Below, in pieces: positions 25,301-32,924 of a DNA stretch of 64,000 nucleotides; position 1 is the first letter of the stretch, and every line of letters begins with the position of its first letter. The notes beneath the pieces were generated by a model, which saw only the letters and a list, made by a program, of their open reading frames with translations, searched no databases and was not told the DNA's origin. The DNA comes from Batillaria attramentaria (lineage: Eukaryota; Mollusca; Gastropoda; Batillariidae): the NCBI GenBank assembly GCA_018292915.2, contig JACVVK020000381.1:92001-156000 (forward strand), written 5' to 3'. The position numbers were made by a program, and so were the translations under genes.

Positions 25301-26834
25301 AGGGGCATGCTCCCCTGAATTTTTTTTTTTTTAAATTACACTAAAATCTGTGTATAAATAGGAGAATTTTGACATCATTTTAATTGTTTCAGAAAAGGAA
25401 ACACTTTCTTGAGAGGAAAAGTTTTAGAATAAGACTATAAAATCTGTGCTATTTGGTGCCTTTCGGCATGATTTTAAGCGCTTCAGCAGAGGAAACACAC
25501 TCTTTGAGAGGAGGAAAATTTTTAGCCAAAGGGCGGAAGATTTTAAGCCGTGAAGGTACAATGCAGGATCATTCTCTGCCTGCACACATAAAGCCCAAAC
25601 TATATTACTATTACTAAATACTATTCACTAACAATGTGTTGCTTTACAGTGCAGTGCATTTATGATGGCAGATGCACTGTAATAAACAATGAACAGAGGT
25701 GCACACACACACACACACACACACGCGCGCGCACACACACACACACGCACACAAACCACACATGTATGCATACTAACCTTTGCTGAATTACATTCTGTCT
25801 GCTCGTCCAAGTACGCCTTTTTCAACACAGGAATTTGCGCTTTCAACTGAAATAAAAAAGAGAGGAAAAAGTTGTCAGTAAGTTAATCAAGTCCATTGCA
25901 CTTGGCACTACATGTACATGTAGTAATAACAGTATTGTTGTAGACAAACCGAAAAAAAAAATTATTCTGTGTGTACGCTTGTTGTTGTACCACCAACATT
26001 TAAAAATTTGGGGAACAAGTTTGTGAGTCTCTGATAGACTTTCTGTCAAACTTCTGATGATGATGTCCTCTTGACATAGCACCCTTGGGCTTAAAGCCAC
26101 ACTCTGTCTAGAACCAACAACAAAAGCACAGCTGATCAGTACCAAACCAAGAATGTCAAGTTCAACATGCTTTTTGTATGTGTTTAGGAGAATGAATGGG
26201 ATTTCTGAGAATTCTACTCCATTTATCCAGCGCAATCCAATATCCACTTATAAAGCACAGAAAATACTCCGTGAAAAAATACAGCACAGAGAGAGAGGGA
26301 GGGAGAGAGAGGGAGGGAGAGAGAGGGAGGGAGAGAGAGTGAGAAGAAAAGGAAAGATATATATAAGCTGTGTTGGCACTGTAAGTCAGTCTCAATGGAA
26401 AACATGAGTTTTTAGGGCTCTTCAAAATGACTGGGTGTTAGGAGCTTCCCGAAGAGTCTCTTGCAAAGACTTCCACAGACTGAGGGCAGCGTTTCTGAAG
26501 GATATGACACCTGAACACTTCTTGCTGGTGTTGTCACTGTCACTGGGCATGGTAAGGCGAGACTGAGAAAAGGAGCACAGGGATCTGGTCAGTGTGTATG
26601 GAACAATCAGCTCTTTGAGGTACTGAGGTGCTGAGCTGTGGAGACACTGGCAGGTTCAGCAAAGAACCTTGTACTCGATGCGTTGTTGGATGGGAAGCCA
26701 GTGAAGTTGTTCAATAACTGGAAAAATGGGTACTACTGCCCTAGTTCGGGTGACAATTCTAGACGCAGATACCAACGAATTTCTAAGACGTGCTAAGTAT
26801 CTGAACTCTGATGACACCAAATGTCACCACAGTG

Positions 26835-26871
<37 letters not shown>

Positions 26872-27078
26872 CACGAAATGAAAAGCACAAGGGGGTGGGG
26901 CTGAAATGTACGTAGCGAAACTCATCATGTGAACTGGTCGTGAAAAGTAATGCATTTCTCGGCCTGATCAAATCCGAAATAAGAGCTTTCAATTATTCAA
27001 CCTTTCCGCAAATCACTACCACATTACCTTCGCATATTCTGTGGCAAGTTTCTGATATTTGGATGCCAAATCTGCCAT
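12318..27078 (-). CDS. PPP1R21: PPP1R21 (protein phosphatase 1 regulatory subunit 21, KLRAQ protein), complete, 19 exons
   Basis: Nineteen GT-AG exons join without any frame break into 804 codons; the vertebrate protein is about 780. The N-terminus MADLASKYQKLATEYAKLKA carries the KLRAQ region. A long coiled coil follows (DSLTFRNQQLSKRV, NEELQSKIEENAKLHSQ), then the helical middle (DTKNREVNGL, HQLRARELIGQAANLV, CKYLHENLGYLRPVEQAL, HQLPTATQKLKTTDECV). The C-terminal coiled coil has RKTLLSSAESKEGLAKQI, LEQEKEHWVLELQL, EQLIKNHFTQRINDLTLQLQ and the signature TTTRSYEGQLSMMSEHLAGM. The protein is known as subunit Fy-2 of the FERRY complex, a Rab5 effector linking mRNA and ribosomes to early endosomes, and was first listed as a PP1 regulator. 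Orthology is strong. It converges on the acyl-CoA ligase gene and is divergent from the BIR gene. Confidence 0.96.
12767..12897 (+). mobile_element. Half copy of the 'GGGTTGGACCCGGGTT' MITE
   Basis: Contains GACCAACCCGGGG, TACGGACCAGGGCTGAGTCC and AACCCGGGTTGTAGAGTAAA, matching the core of the MITE at 48971-49301. It lies in the last PPP1R21 intron beside a SINE. Confidence 0.6.
12898..13281 (+). mobile_element. SINE family 1 (tRNA-derived), full-length copy
   Basis: The head GGGGTGGGCGGTGGTCTAGT with an A box and GGTTCAAGTCCCACTCGG (B box) is followed by the body TCTCTGGGTACTCCGGCTTC, the conserved tail segment GTGCGTGTTGGGTTCAGTTC and AAATTGGGTAAAGCGCCTAT, and (ATT)n. Other copies: 48015-48203 (+, partial), 52569-52944 (-), 61412-61808 (-), 62785-63020 (-, partial), plus a diverged relative at 23480-23670 (-). 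Confidence 0.85.
13282..13333. repeat. (AC)n beside the PPP1R21 exon 18 donor
   Basis: Reads as (GT)n in the PPP1R21 transcript, about ten bases after the exon 18 splice donor. Confidence 0.95.
13344..13496 (-). CDS. PPP1R21: PPP1R21 exon 18 (TTKRSYEDQ-type signature)
   Basis: 51 codons beginning DELQTTTRSYEGQLSMMSEH, then coiled coil. Acceptor CACAG, donor GTGAGA, with a (GT)n tract a few bases after the donor. Confidence 0.96.
13814..13912 (-). CDS. PPP1R21: PPP1R21 exon 17
   Basis: 33 codons, VRALHKQLRLAERSKMVAEE and LKSASQTMAQLK. Acceptor ATCAG, donor GTCATT. Confidence 0.94.
14030..14775. repeat. 66-bp minisatellite, about eleven copies
   Basis: The unit contains GATGAGGCGTGCACCCGTCA and GGGGACTCAAACCCTACAGT. 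Because 66 is a multiple of three, the array stays open for nearly 280 codons on the plus strand, but it lies inside a PPP1R21 intron (exons 16-17) on the other strand and has no start, signal or splice evidence. Confidence 0.95.
14967..15116 (-). CDS. PPP1R21: PPP1R21 exon 16
   Basis: 50 codons, EQLIKNHFTQRINDLTLQLQ, TADSKGVNFHAE. Strong match to the vertebrate block LIKNHYMARIVELTSQLQ. Donor GTATGT. Confidence 0.96.
15219..15352. repeat. (CT)n-(CA)n array with ACC interruptions
   Basis: Long CA run with CACACC breaks in PPP1R21 intron 15, about 100 bases upstream of exon 16 in the transcript. Confidence 0.95.
15355..15585. repeat. Dispersed repeat with 'ACTAAAATCTGTG' units (copy 1)
   Basis: Two degenerate units containing ACTAAAATCTGTGC, GGAAACAC and GAGGGGAGGAAAAATTTTAG. 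The same family occurs at 25330-25560. Origin unknown. Confidence 0.6.
15588..15765 (-). mobile_element. SINE family 2 copy with a triplicated 43-bp segment
   Basis: The sequence GATATCAGAGACGGGGCAAT is present three times, followed by AACACTCTACCGCTCGAC and CCCAGCTTCCCC, which is the reverse complement of the tRNA-like head of SINE family 2 (full copies at 58460 and 60541). Confidence 0.75.
15842..16021 (-). CDS. PPP1R21: PPP1R21 exon 15
   Basis: 60 codons: coiled-coil entry KVRKLEQEIESLRS then a Ser/Thr-rich linker ending SGSGVPTDTSM. Donor GTCAGT. The linker is poorly conserved in the family, as expected. Confidence 0.9.
16190..16245. repeat. (CTT)n, poly-T and (TTCATG)n
   Basis: Low-complexity tract in PPP1R21 intron 14. 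Confidence 0.85.
16524..16930 (-). repeat. 37-bp minisatellite carrying copies of the PPP1R21 exon 14 donor
   Basis: About eleven units. Read on the PPP1R21 strand each has ACAACAGGTGAGGGTCATTC (some AATAG for ACAG), so the CAG|GTGAGG splice donor and the last bases of exon 14 recur every 37 bp into the intron. The unit next to the exon merges with the true donor at 16927. Confidence 0.93.
16928..17122 (-). CDS. PPP1R21: PPP1R21 exon 14
   Basis: 65 codons, RKTLLSSAESKEGLAKQI and LEQEKEHWVLELQLLRIK. Acceptor CTCACAG and donor CAG|GTGAGG are each duplicated in flanking minisatellites (33-bp units upstream, 37-bp units downstream). Confidence 0.96.
17121..17224 (-). repeat. 33-bp repeat carrying copies of the PPP1R21 exon 14 acceptor
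   Basis: Three near-identical units, on the PPP1R21 strand TTATCTTTCCTTCTCACAG followed by CC. Acceptors fall at 17188, 17155 and 17122, exactly 33 bp apart, so each alternative use would add 11 residues in frame (PVHMNYLSFSQ). Confidence 0.93.
17333..17408. repeat. Poly-T followed by an approximately 55-base G tract
   Basis: An almost uninterrupted G run with one T. It may be partly an assembly or sequencing artefact. Glycine-rich open frames are spurious. Confidence 0.9.
17488..17541. repeat. (TG)n microsatellite
   Basis: Pure GT run in PPP1R21 intron 13. Confidence 0.95.
17575..17710. repeat. Poly-T and G/T low-complexity tract
   Basis: T-rich, then G-rich and GTGTGT stretches. No gene. 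Confidence 0.9.
17749..17777 (+). repeat. Interstitial telomere-type (TTAGGG)n
   Basis: About four and a half units of GGTTAGGGTTAGGGTTAGGG, the metazoan telomere repeat, inside an intron. Confidence 0.9.
18120..18287 (-). CDS. PPP1R21: PPP1R21 exon 13
   Basis: 56 codons, LSAFMSGNLDFFAEGAGY to FRHRAAAFLSSLAA. Acceptor TGCCAG, donor GTAAGA. Confidence 0.93.
19044..19171 (-). CDS. PPP1R21: PPP1R21 exon 12
   Basis: 128 bp, VSKHYNSKVSLEHQLPTATQ, KLKTTDECVVSSLISLV. Very close to the vertebrate sequence. Acceptor TTACAG, donor GTAGGG. Confidence 0.96.
19591..19683 (-). CDS. PPP1R21: PPP1R21 exon 11
   Basis: 93 bp, GGHPQASHPRFFRLLSTTLE. The acceptor TTTCAG is preceded directly by a (GT)n tract of about 60 bp in the transcript. 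Donor GTCACT is weak. Confidence 0.9.
19684..19746. repeat. (AC)n directly upstream of the PPP1R21 exon 11 acceptor
   Basis: In the transcript this is a (GT)n run of about 29 units ending only a few bases before TTTCAG of exon 11. Confidence 0.95.
20025..20161 (-). CDS. PPP1R21: PPP1R21 exon 10
   Basis: 137 bp, SLEEESQVSSCTSTLAAKNR and FNKIDTYITLLAAQ. Acceptor CCATAG, donor GTAAGA. Confidence 0.95.
20510..20598 (-). CDS. PPP1R21: PPP1R21 exon 9
   Basis: 89 bp, ETASELQPFSQAFSRLVGY, CNKLLPYQMI. Acceptor TTACAG, donor GTATGC, phase 2 out. Confidence 0.93.
21072..21376 (-). CDS. PPP1R21: PPP1R21 exon 8 (largest)
   Basis: 305 bp. It encodes HQLRARELIGQAANLVGELV, FFTYSEQRSRIYPADGV and KYLHENLGYLRPVEQALKKF, the best conserved block of the helical middle. 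Donor GTCAGT. Confidence 0.96.
21871..21965 (-). CDS. PPP1R21: PPP1R21 exon 7
   Basis: 95 bp encoding EQKLLAVSQDLQGRLGNATK and IIADKLPFIDT. Donor GTGAGT leaves one base that forms the K of DTK with the next exon, as in the vertebrate protein. Confidence 0.94.
22139..22197 (-). CDS. PPP1R21: PPP1R21 exon 6
   Basis: 59 bp (VKLQSQENDIKEYRVRAEM plus two bases). Acceptor TTTCAG, donor GTAAGT. Confidence 0.93.
22257..22326. repeat. Poly-C (about 47) plus (CA)n
   Basis: Homopolymer tract in PPP1R21 intron 5. Glycine-rich open frames are artefacts. Confidence 0.9.
22358..22511. repeat. Two-copy tandem repeat (about 75 bp)
   Basis: The segment AGACAAGTAACAAAGCTGAA through CAAGAATGCTAAGGATTACA occurs twice. 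It is followed at 22503-22535 by AAAAGCATTCTTACTTCGAC, a copy of the exon 5 donor region. Confidence 0.9.
22643..22807 (-). CDS. PPP1R21: PPP1R21 exon 5
   Basis: 55 codons of coiled coil (FESKIASLEERLKTSEQD, AQIERLQQEKAMVE). Acceptor CCACAG, donor GTAAGG. Confidence 0.95.
23480..23670 (-). mobile_element. Diverged SINE family 1 relative
   Basis: Contains ATTTGGCTCAAAGCAGCGAG, AACCACACACATTCTC and ACACACTGGGCACATTACAA, resembling the tail half of SINE family 1 in reverse orientation. From 22,870 to 23,480 I see no gene. Confidence 0.5.
23773..24185 (-). repeat. 83-bp minisatellite derived from PPP1R21 exon 4 and its donor
   Basis: Four copies lie directly downstream of exon 4 on the PPP1R21 strand. 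Each has about 59 bp of exon 4 (NEELPQSKIEENAKLHGQ, with an in-frame 3-bp insertion) followed by the donor CAG|GTGAGACGATACTGTCA. Donor copies fall at 24043, 23960, 23877 and 23794, 83 bp apart, with the true exon end at 24126. The copies are almost identical to each other, implying recent expansion. Confidence 0.95.
24126..24233 (-). CDS. PPP1R21: PPP1R21 exon 4
   Basis: 36 codons, ending NEELQSKIEENAKLHSQ. Acceptor TTTCAG, donor CAG|GTGAGA. Its 3' half and donor are copied four more times in the following intron (see the 83-bp repeat). Confidence 0.95.
24286..24376. repeat. 30-bp repeat, three copies
   Basis: Unit ATGCCGACATCCGCTATGGA TCGTGGAG in PPP1R21 intron 3. Confidence 0.93.
24412..24668. 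repeat. 30-bp minisatellite, eight to nine perfect copies
   Basis: Unit TCTGCCGTCAATTTGACTGG plus TTGCATCAGA, virtually without variation. Open on both strands only because 30 is divisible by three. Confidence 0.95.
24940..25086 (-). CDS. PPP1R21: PPP1R21 exon 3
   Basis: 49 codons of coiled coil (QQEVDSLTFRNQQLSKRV, LQDELDALEAQKKKHK). Acceptor CCATAG, donor GTAAGT. Confidence 0.95.
25305..25560. repeat. Dispersed repeat with 'ACTAAAATCTGTG' units (copy 2)
   Basis: Begins TAGGGATGTCCAGGGGCATG, a T run, then ACTAAAATCTGTG and GAGAGGAGGAAAATTTTTAG units like those at 15355-15585. Confidence 0.6.
25699..25755. repeat. (CA)n/(CG)n microsatellite near the PPP1R21 exon 2 donor
   Basis: (AC)n with a CGCGCGCG core, about 25 bases beyond the exon 2 donor in the transcript. 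Confidence 0.93.
25778..25846 (-). CDS. PPP1R21: PPP1R21 exon 2 (KLRAQ motif)
   Basis: 23 codons beginning LKAQIPVLKKAYLDEQTE, completing the KLRAQ-type motif. Acceptor TTTCAG, donor GTTAGT. A (GT)n tract follows the donor in the transcript. Confidence 0.95.
26286..26344. repeat. (GAGAGAGG)n purine repeat
   Basis: Imperfect GAGAGAGGGAGG repeat in PPP1R21 intron 1. Confidence 0.9.
26395..26770. repeat. Unclassified dispersed repeat
   Basis: Text such as AGTCTCTTGCAAAGACTTCC and GGGAAGCCAGTGAAGTTGTT resembles the class of mollusc repeat also hinted at 3120-3340. A (CA)n run follows at 26836-26868. I cannot name it. Confidence 0.35.
27028..27078 (-). CDS. PPP1R21: PPP1R21 exon 1 (start codon)
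   Basis: ATG at 27078, 17 codons (MADLASKYQKLATEYAK), donor AAG|GTAATG, phase 0. It matches the conserved N-terminus of the family, which fixes the start. Confidence 0.93.
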
Positions 27079-27752
27079 CTTAGGTTACAGGCCGGTATTA
27101 GCTTCCGGGTCATGTAGTACAGACTACGCTAAATTAGTAGAAAATCTTTGCCCTCTTTAAAATTTGTGTGCAAAGTAAAAAAAATGGCAATCTGGTGCTT
27201 TTTGTTGGCTTTGTAATTAAGTTTCATGCCAGGTAATAGTAAAATTAGGGGAAAATGAGGCTGGCTTGTGGAGTATTTGTATTCATGCGCGGCTGAGGAG
27301 CCAGCAGACGACCGTGGAATGTTGCTGCCAACATTGCCAAAATACGGAATGTTGGAATTTGTTGAATTTACTCTGCACATGATTTTATGGCTGCCTGATT
27401 TTTTTTTTTTTTTTTTTTGGGGGGGGGGGGGGTTGGGGGTGAATTTTAAAGCATTTCTAGGATGCCATCTGCAACCTTATGTGTAAGAGGAATATATAGC
27501 GTTTTCCTCCAAATTTGCATCTCTGGTACGTAAGCCGGAAGTGGTGTCTCTTTTCTATGCAGAACGCATGCGCGCGCGACGCTACAGGACAGAAGCCACA
27601 TCGAAACCAGAGTTGGAATCCAACACCCCCGAAGAGAGCTTGAGACCAGCCTGCAAGCTACTCGGTACTTTCTTTGACATCCTATTTGACAGTAGCTGTG
27701 TGTGTCACGACCTGTCTTGCGTTCCATGTACTCAAATATTGAAAGGCACGAT

Positions 27753-28925
27753 GGGATAGCTAAACGCGTTTAGCGGATTAAACGCGCTTATTCCTGGGCA
27801 GGATAAACGGAACATTTTGGTACGCACGTCTCTATCGACAGCCTCAGCTAAACGGCTTTTCGCGTGTAAAGTTATCGCAGCTACGGGGGTGCGATAGCGG
27901 GCTTAAACGCGGTTAAATATGGTGGCTTTTTTGTTTTTCCAAGTCAGACAGCGGTGATAATTGTGAAAAAACAGGATTTTACGAGATAGGAAACGCCCAT
28001 TCGACACCTACGACGATTACGAAGTGTTCCGCAAGTTTAGATTTCGACGGCATCATATTCTGGAACATACAGACAATTGATGAAATAAATTATTCACACA
28101 AAAAACAGCCTCTTAGTTGCTGTGGCTCTGGATAGACAATATGGACAAGACAAGCTGAAGTTCTGTTCAGTGAAGTGAATGAAAAGTGTTGACAGAAAAA
28201 GAAAACCGGAATGCCCTTTTGCATCCTAAATCTGTAATGCCGATGGCATCCAAAGATATAATGACCAACGCTGAGTAGCAACTCAGCTGTCACACCCGAG
28301 AGCAAATTGGAGTTTTCTCTGATGATAGAGGATTATGTCCTCAAAAGGTACCGGCACCGGCGCTGGCCTTCTCCTGTCTTCTTCTCGTCTCTTTCTTGTT
28401 CAACACAGCGCCTTTGAGTGCCCGCCACTTCTGTTTCACTTCATGGACCGTCCCGACAGCCACGCCGCAGGCGTTTACCTTTCCTGTAATCCTCTTCCAG
28501 ATTTCGGTCCTTAAATCCCGAGTGATTGTTGCGCTGTGGCTGCTAAAAAGGGTCACATGTTCGAGTTGCATCTCTTCGAGAAAAACTTTCACTTCTTCTT
28601 GGCTGAAATTTGCCTTCCTGCCCCGTTTAGCGCTTTTCTCTATCGTGCAGAAAATCTAACAAACGGGGAAGCATGAACGGAAGTTCTACCTGCTGAAATG
28701 CCAGCTCTAAACTGAAAGTGGTTTTCCCAAGAATCTATAAATATTCCACCGTTTCCGGCATCAAAACCGCGGGTAGCTATACTGTTCCGTTTAGCATGTC
28801 ATGCATGCCATTATCGTATACATAAACTAAACGCGTTTATGGCCTGTATAGCTAACTGCGTTTAAGCTCTATGCGCGTTTAAGCTCAACAATTTTAACGT
28901 GCATTTAGGCCCTGATCGTCAGCCC
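27753..28925 (-). mobile_element. Probable DNA transposon with AAACGCG-rich ends and a Myb/SANT-like frame
   Basis: The left end has GGGATAGCTAAACGCGTTTA and TTAAACGCGCTTATTCC. The right end has ACTAAACGCGTTTATGGCC and GTATAGCTAACTGCGTTTAA, an inverted arrangement around ATAGCTA and AAACGCGTTT. Between them sits a reading frame with a Myb/SANT-like domain, as in Harbinger/PIF elements. No nuclease frame and no exact target duplication were found, so the boundaries are approximate. Confidence 0.5.
28341..28649 (-). CDS. Myb/SANT-like DNA-binding domain protein fragment
   Basis: The open frame reads SAKRGRKANFSQEEVKVFLE, then LRTEIWKRITGKVNACG and VHEVKQKWRALKGAVLNKKE before a stop. This follows the Myb_DNA-bind_5 type pattern (NFS.EE...W..I...VNA.G....EVK.KW..LK) found in PIF/Harbinger accessory proteins and NAIF1-like proteins. 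No upstream ATG is in frame; an acceptor-like GATAG at about 28645 or a GTG at 28592 are the options. Most likely a transposon gene rather than a host gene. Confidence 0.55.
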   Translation of the reverse strand, partial: CTIEKSAKRGRKANFSQEEVKVFLEEMQLEHVTLFSSHSATITRDLRTEIWKRITGKVNACGVAVGTVHEVKQKWRALKGAVLNKKETRRRQEKASAGAGTF

Positions 28926-29311
28926 CGAATGTTTTCGATGCCCCAGCAATTGTTTTTCACACTTTTATGCCGAAACATCCACATCCAAAGATGGTCGAAA
29001 TTGGTCTGCACGCAGCGTGCACAGCAAAAAGAAGTGTAGTCAGAACTTCCAGATTTAGCAGGACAACATGGTCCCAGGATGCCGTTGGCATTGGACAGGG
29101 CAAGAAAAATTCCAAATGGCTAAACACACTGCCGTGCACCTCCCGGATAGTGGTGGGGAGGCGGGTCGGGGAGGGGAAGGCGCTAATGACCAGTGTTTGT
29201 AGGCTAGTCTGATTGCGCCTTGACACATTCATGGCTAGGGTGTCTCACATCCATTAGCTGCTAAAGGATTTTTTTTTTCTGACCAATCCCTTTGAAGCAG
29301 TCCAGTGAGTT

Positions 29312-29325
29312 GGCGCATGCGCCAT
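29312..29325. promoter_or_regulatory. NRF1-type palindrome GGCGCATGCGCC
   Basis: A perfect palindrome identical to the NRF1 core lies directly before GCCATGG, a good Kozak start. It could serve the promoter of the BIR gene. The interpretation is by motif only. Confidence 0.4.
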
Positions 29326-29418
29326 GGAGTCTTTTAGTTTTACTCTGGACTACTATAAATTTGATTGTGCAAGTTCATTGCCTGTAAACATTTCTCTCTG
29401 TCACTGGTGTTGTGTACT
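29324..29418 (+). CDS. BIR gene candidate exon 1
   Basis: ATG in a GCCATGG context; frame MESFSFTLDYYKFDCASSLP; donor ACT|GTATGT in phase 2, which fits the phase of the 29959 exon. No homology is recognised, so this is inferred from frame only. Confidence 0.35.
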
Positions 29419-31248
29419 GTATGTTATTTCCCGGGATGAATCTGCTGCAAACAGCAGGAAGCTTGATGAGAAAGAAACATGACTGTGACGTTTCTTACAA
29501 AATACCATCAACCAAAGTTTGATGCCTCTGGTTTTAAAACTGGCATTTGCACAGAAACACCAGTTGGTTAGTTGTTTGAGGCTTTTACTCTGTGCAAGCA
29601 ACAAAGACTACAGAAACACCAGAGGGATCAAACTTGACAGTACTTGATAGACATTGATAAGATCTTTGCTGATACATCTTGTTTGGATAACCTTGACTCA
29701 TGTCAAGGCATTGATAAGATCTTTACTGACTATCTTGTTTGAATGACCTTGACTCAGGGTCAAGGCCACATGAGTTGTCCATGGAAAAGTGAGAAACTTG
29801 CAATTTTCTCAGAAACTACGCACACCAGAGACACCTAACTTGCCATGATCATAGGCCTTTACAGACATACTCTTCTGAATTACCTTGACCTATTTTACAA
29901 GTGAACATAGTAGGTTTCTGGCTCTCTAGTTGTTTTGTTGTTGTTTTTTCCTCACCAGTCTCCAAGTGAAGAAGATGGTCGAGCCTACTGTTCCGATTGC
30001 AGAGAGGAAAAGCTGCCAGGGTGCTGGTCTTGGTAAACGTGATTACTATGTTCAGTACCCCTATCGGCATCCGATACGAAGTGACATGGCCACTTTTGAG
30101 TCTCGCAGAACAACCTTCAACTTATGCAACTGGGAATCAAGCAGCAGGCCATCAGCAAATCAGATGGCGACGGCCGGATTCTTTTGCACTGGTATTGCCA
30201 CAATGTATTGCTTTGTGTTTTCATTCATTTGCTTTTCTGATTCACGTGTATGCAATATCTTAACTTTCCATATTTTTCTCAGAATTGTACAGTCATTGTC
30301 AATAATGCCCCATTTTTTTTTTTTCAAAGTGCTTAGGATAAATTTCAACCCCTAGCAATAGTTGGGCAGGAACTGTCCAAAGAAAGGAACTTGTTTTATG
30401 TGCCAGGTATGCTACAAATTTAGAAGTTGCCACATAGTAAGTGAATCACAGTGGTGCATGAGTGTCCGATTCAGTCTTCTTCTCCAACTTTCTATCAGAC
30501 ATCAGATAAAATTGAGTTATTCCTCACTGAGGAGGTGAGTGAAACAGAACTTTCTTGTTTGATGATAAAGATGAAGTGATTGACCTCATGGTGACTGGCA
30601 GTTATGCCGATCTAATGAAACCAACAGCTGTTAACAACTCACTCCCAGATGGACGCATTGTGTCATGGCGTCCTGTTTCATCGGAAGATATAAAAGCTTT
30701 TTTATCGATCCTCCTTCTCTTTGTACTTAACAAAAGGTCATTCTTACAAAATCTGGCTCTAGCCAAATATTTATGCTGGCCTTATCTCATTGTCCCTTCT
30801 TTAATAATTATCACTTACACATGGTGGAAAAGAATGCTCAACTCCCAAACACGCACCCACCCACTCTCTTACAAATTGTACTGGTTGAAAGACCCATTGG
30901 TACTAGAAATGTATCCTGGTTTTCGAAAAAAAATATGTGATTGTTTTCTGAACACGTTGACTCACTTCCACCTGTCCAGTAATCCGGATGCATTGCCCCG
31001 TGACCATGAAGCAGTTTAGAAGATTAGGCCTCTTTTGGAAATATTCAACCCCACTCTGGTAAAGGTATTTGATACTAGCCATAAAATAGTCAGTAGACAA
31101 AAGGATGATTTCAAAGGGAGAACAAAATTGATGCAACAGAAGCCAACAAAACTTTCAACATGGGGATTTTTTTCTCTTTGTTGAAAGAATGTGCACTTTT
31201 TAGTTCAAGGTTGAAGGAGAGCGTGCACCCCCCCCCCCCCCCCAAAAA

Positions 31249-31317
<69 letters not shown>

Positions 31318-32865
31318 TTCCCCACTCGTGTATAACCAACTCTCTTACAACGGAACCTCGCTTTTAATGAACAGGAAAGAATTCCCCGGCCAAACCCCTT
31401 CTTTGCAAGACTAAATTTTCCTTTGATGTAACGAATTGGCCTTAATACAAAGCGTATAACGAACTCACTTTTTACGAACAGTTTCTGTCAATTTACCCTC
31501 GGATGTAATGAAATGGGATCACTAAGCGGATACAGTGTTCCTATTTTTGCTACAAATCACGTTGCGTCGACCAACACAGAAACGGCACAGGATTTGCTGA
31601 GGCCTCAAAAGTTCCAAAACTCGCGCGTAGAGGCACTGCGGCCTGTGGAAGAGGCAGCTTCGTTACTTTTTTCTGAGGTCAGCATTCAGGGGAAGACATC
31701 ATCATGTGTGGTACGGTGTCTTACCTCGGAAAAGAAGAGTCGGCAACACGACTGCATGCGTTTCATTGTTGACATCCATAACAGGAGCTCAGGAGGTCGC
31801 TCTGTGCCTTTTTTTTTTTTTTTTTTTTGGATGACGCCTCAGTCAAATGTTACTGTTAAAAATTCTCATTATGTTGAAAAACTCACTTATAATGAATTTT
31901 CAAGTAGATTTTGTGAAAATTCATTATGTCCGAGTTTCTGATATAACAAAACTCGCTTATAACGAACACATTTTTTTTCCATTGGCGGATTCGTTATAAG
32001 CGGGTTCGACTGTATATATACAGACACACACACACACACACAAATGCGGTCGCATTACTGTACGCACAAATCAATGTACGCTCCACTCCGTTCCTGCACT
32101 CCACCACACACACACACACCCTCCTCACCTCCACCCCTCCCCACCCTCACACACACACACACACACACACAAATGTGCGCGCTTTTATACGCACAAGCCA
32201 ATGCACGCTCCATCCCCCTGTCCCCTCCCCCCCCGCCCCCCCTCACACACACACACACACACTGGGAGACTGCATGTTACACACTCCCTCCCCTACACAC
32301 GCCAAAAGAAACAATCGTGCACGCACAAATCTAAGCCCGAGCTCACATCTTTTCGACTAGCCCATAAACCACGCCCATCGCAAATCTCCCAAGGTTACCT
32401 TTCGACCTGCCTCTCCCCTGTGCCCCTCCCTTGGTCATCCCATCTCTAACCCTGAACCCACCACCTAATTCACGCACACGAACTTAGATCTACCACTCGT
32501 TCTGTCCATACAATGGCGCCTGCAAAACATGTGGCACGCGTCATCAGTTTACCGCATACTGAAAAACAGGTGACGTGTTCGTTTCCATAGGATAATTATA
32601 GCCGTGACGAAATATGTTCATAAGTTATCTTCCCGACGTGTTTTTCAAGCAAAAATAAAAAGTCTCTCCGACAGCGTTTAGAGTTCGGCTTATCTGTCAA
32701 AATCACGTTTGAGATATCCGTGTTTGAGTTAGCTATTTTTTGACAGAGTTTGGCTTATCCGAATTAGAAATAGTCTTACAAAGAGGGGGGTCTGGCGGGG
32801 AATTGGTCTTGGTTTCTGTTATCCGAGTTTTTTGCTTGAGCGTGTTTCGTTTAGGTGAGTGCAGC

Positions 32866-32924
<59 letters not shown>

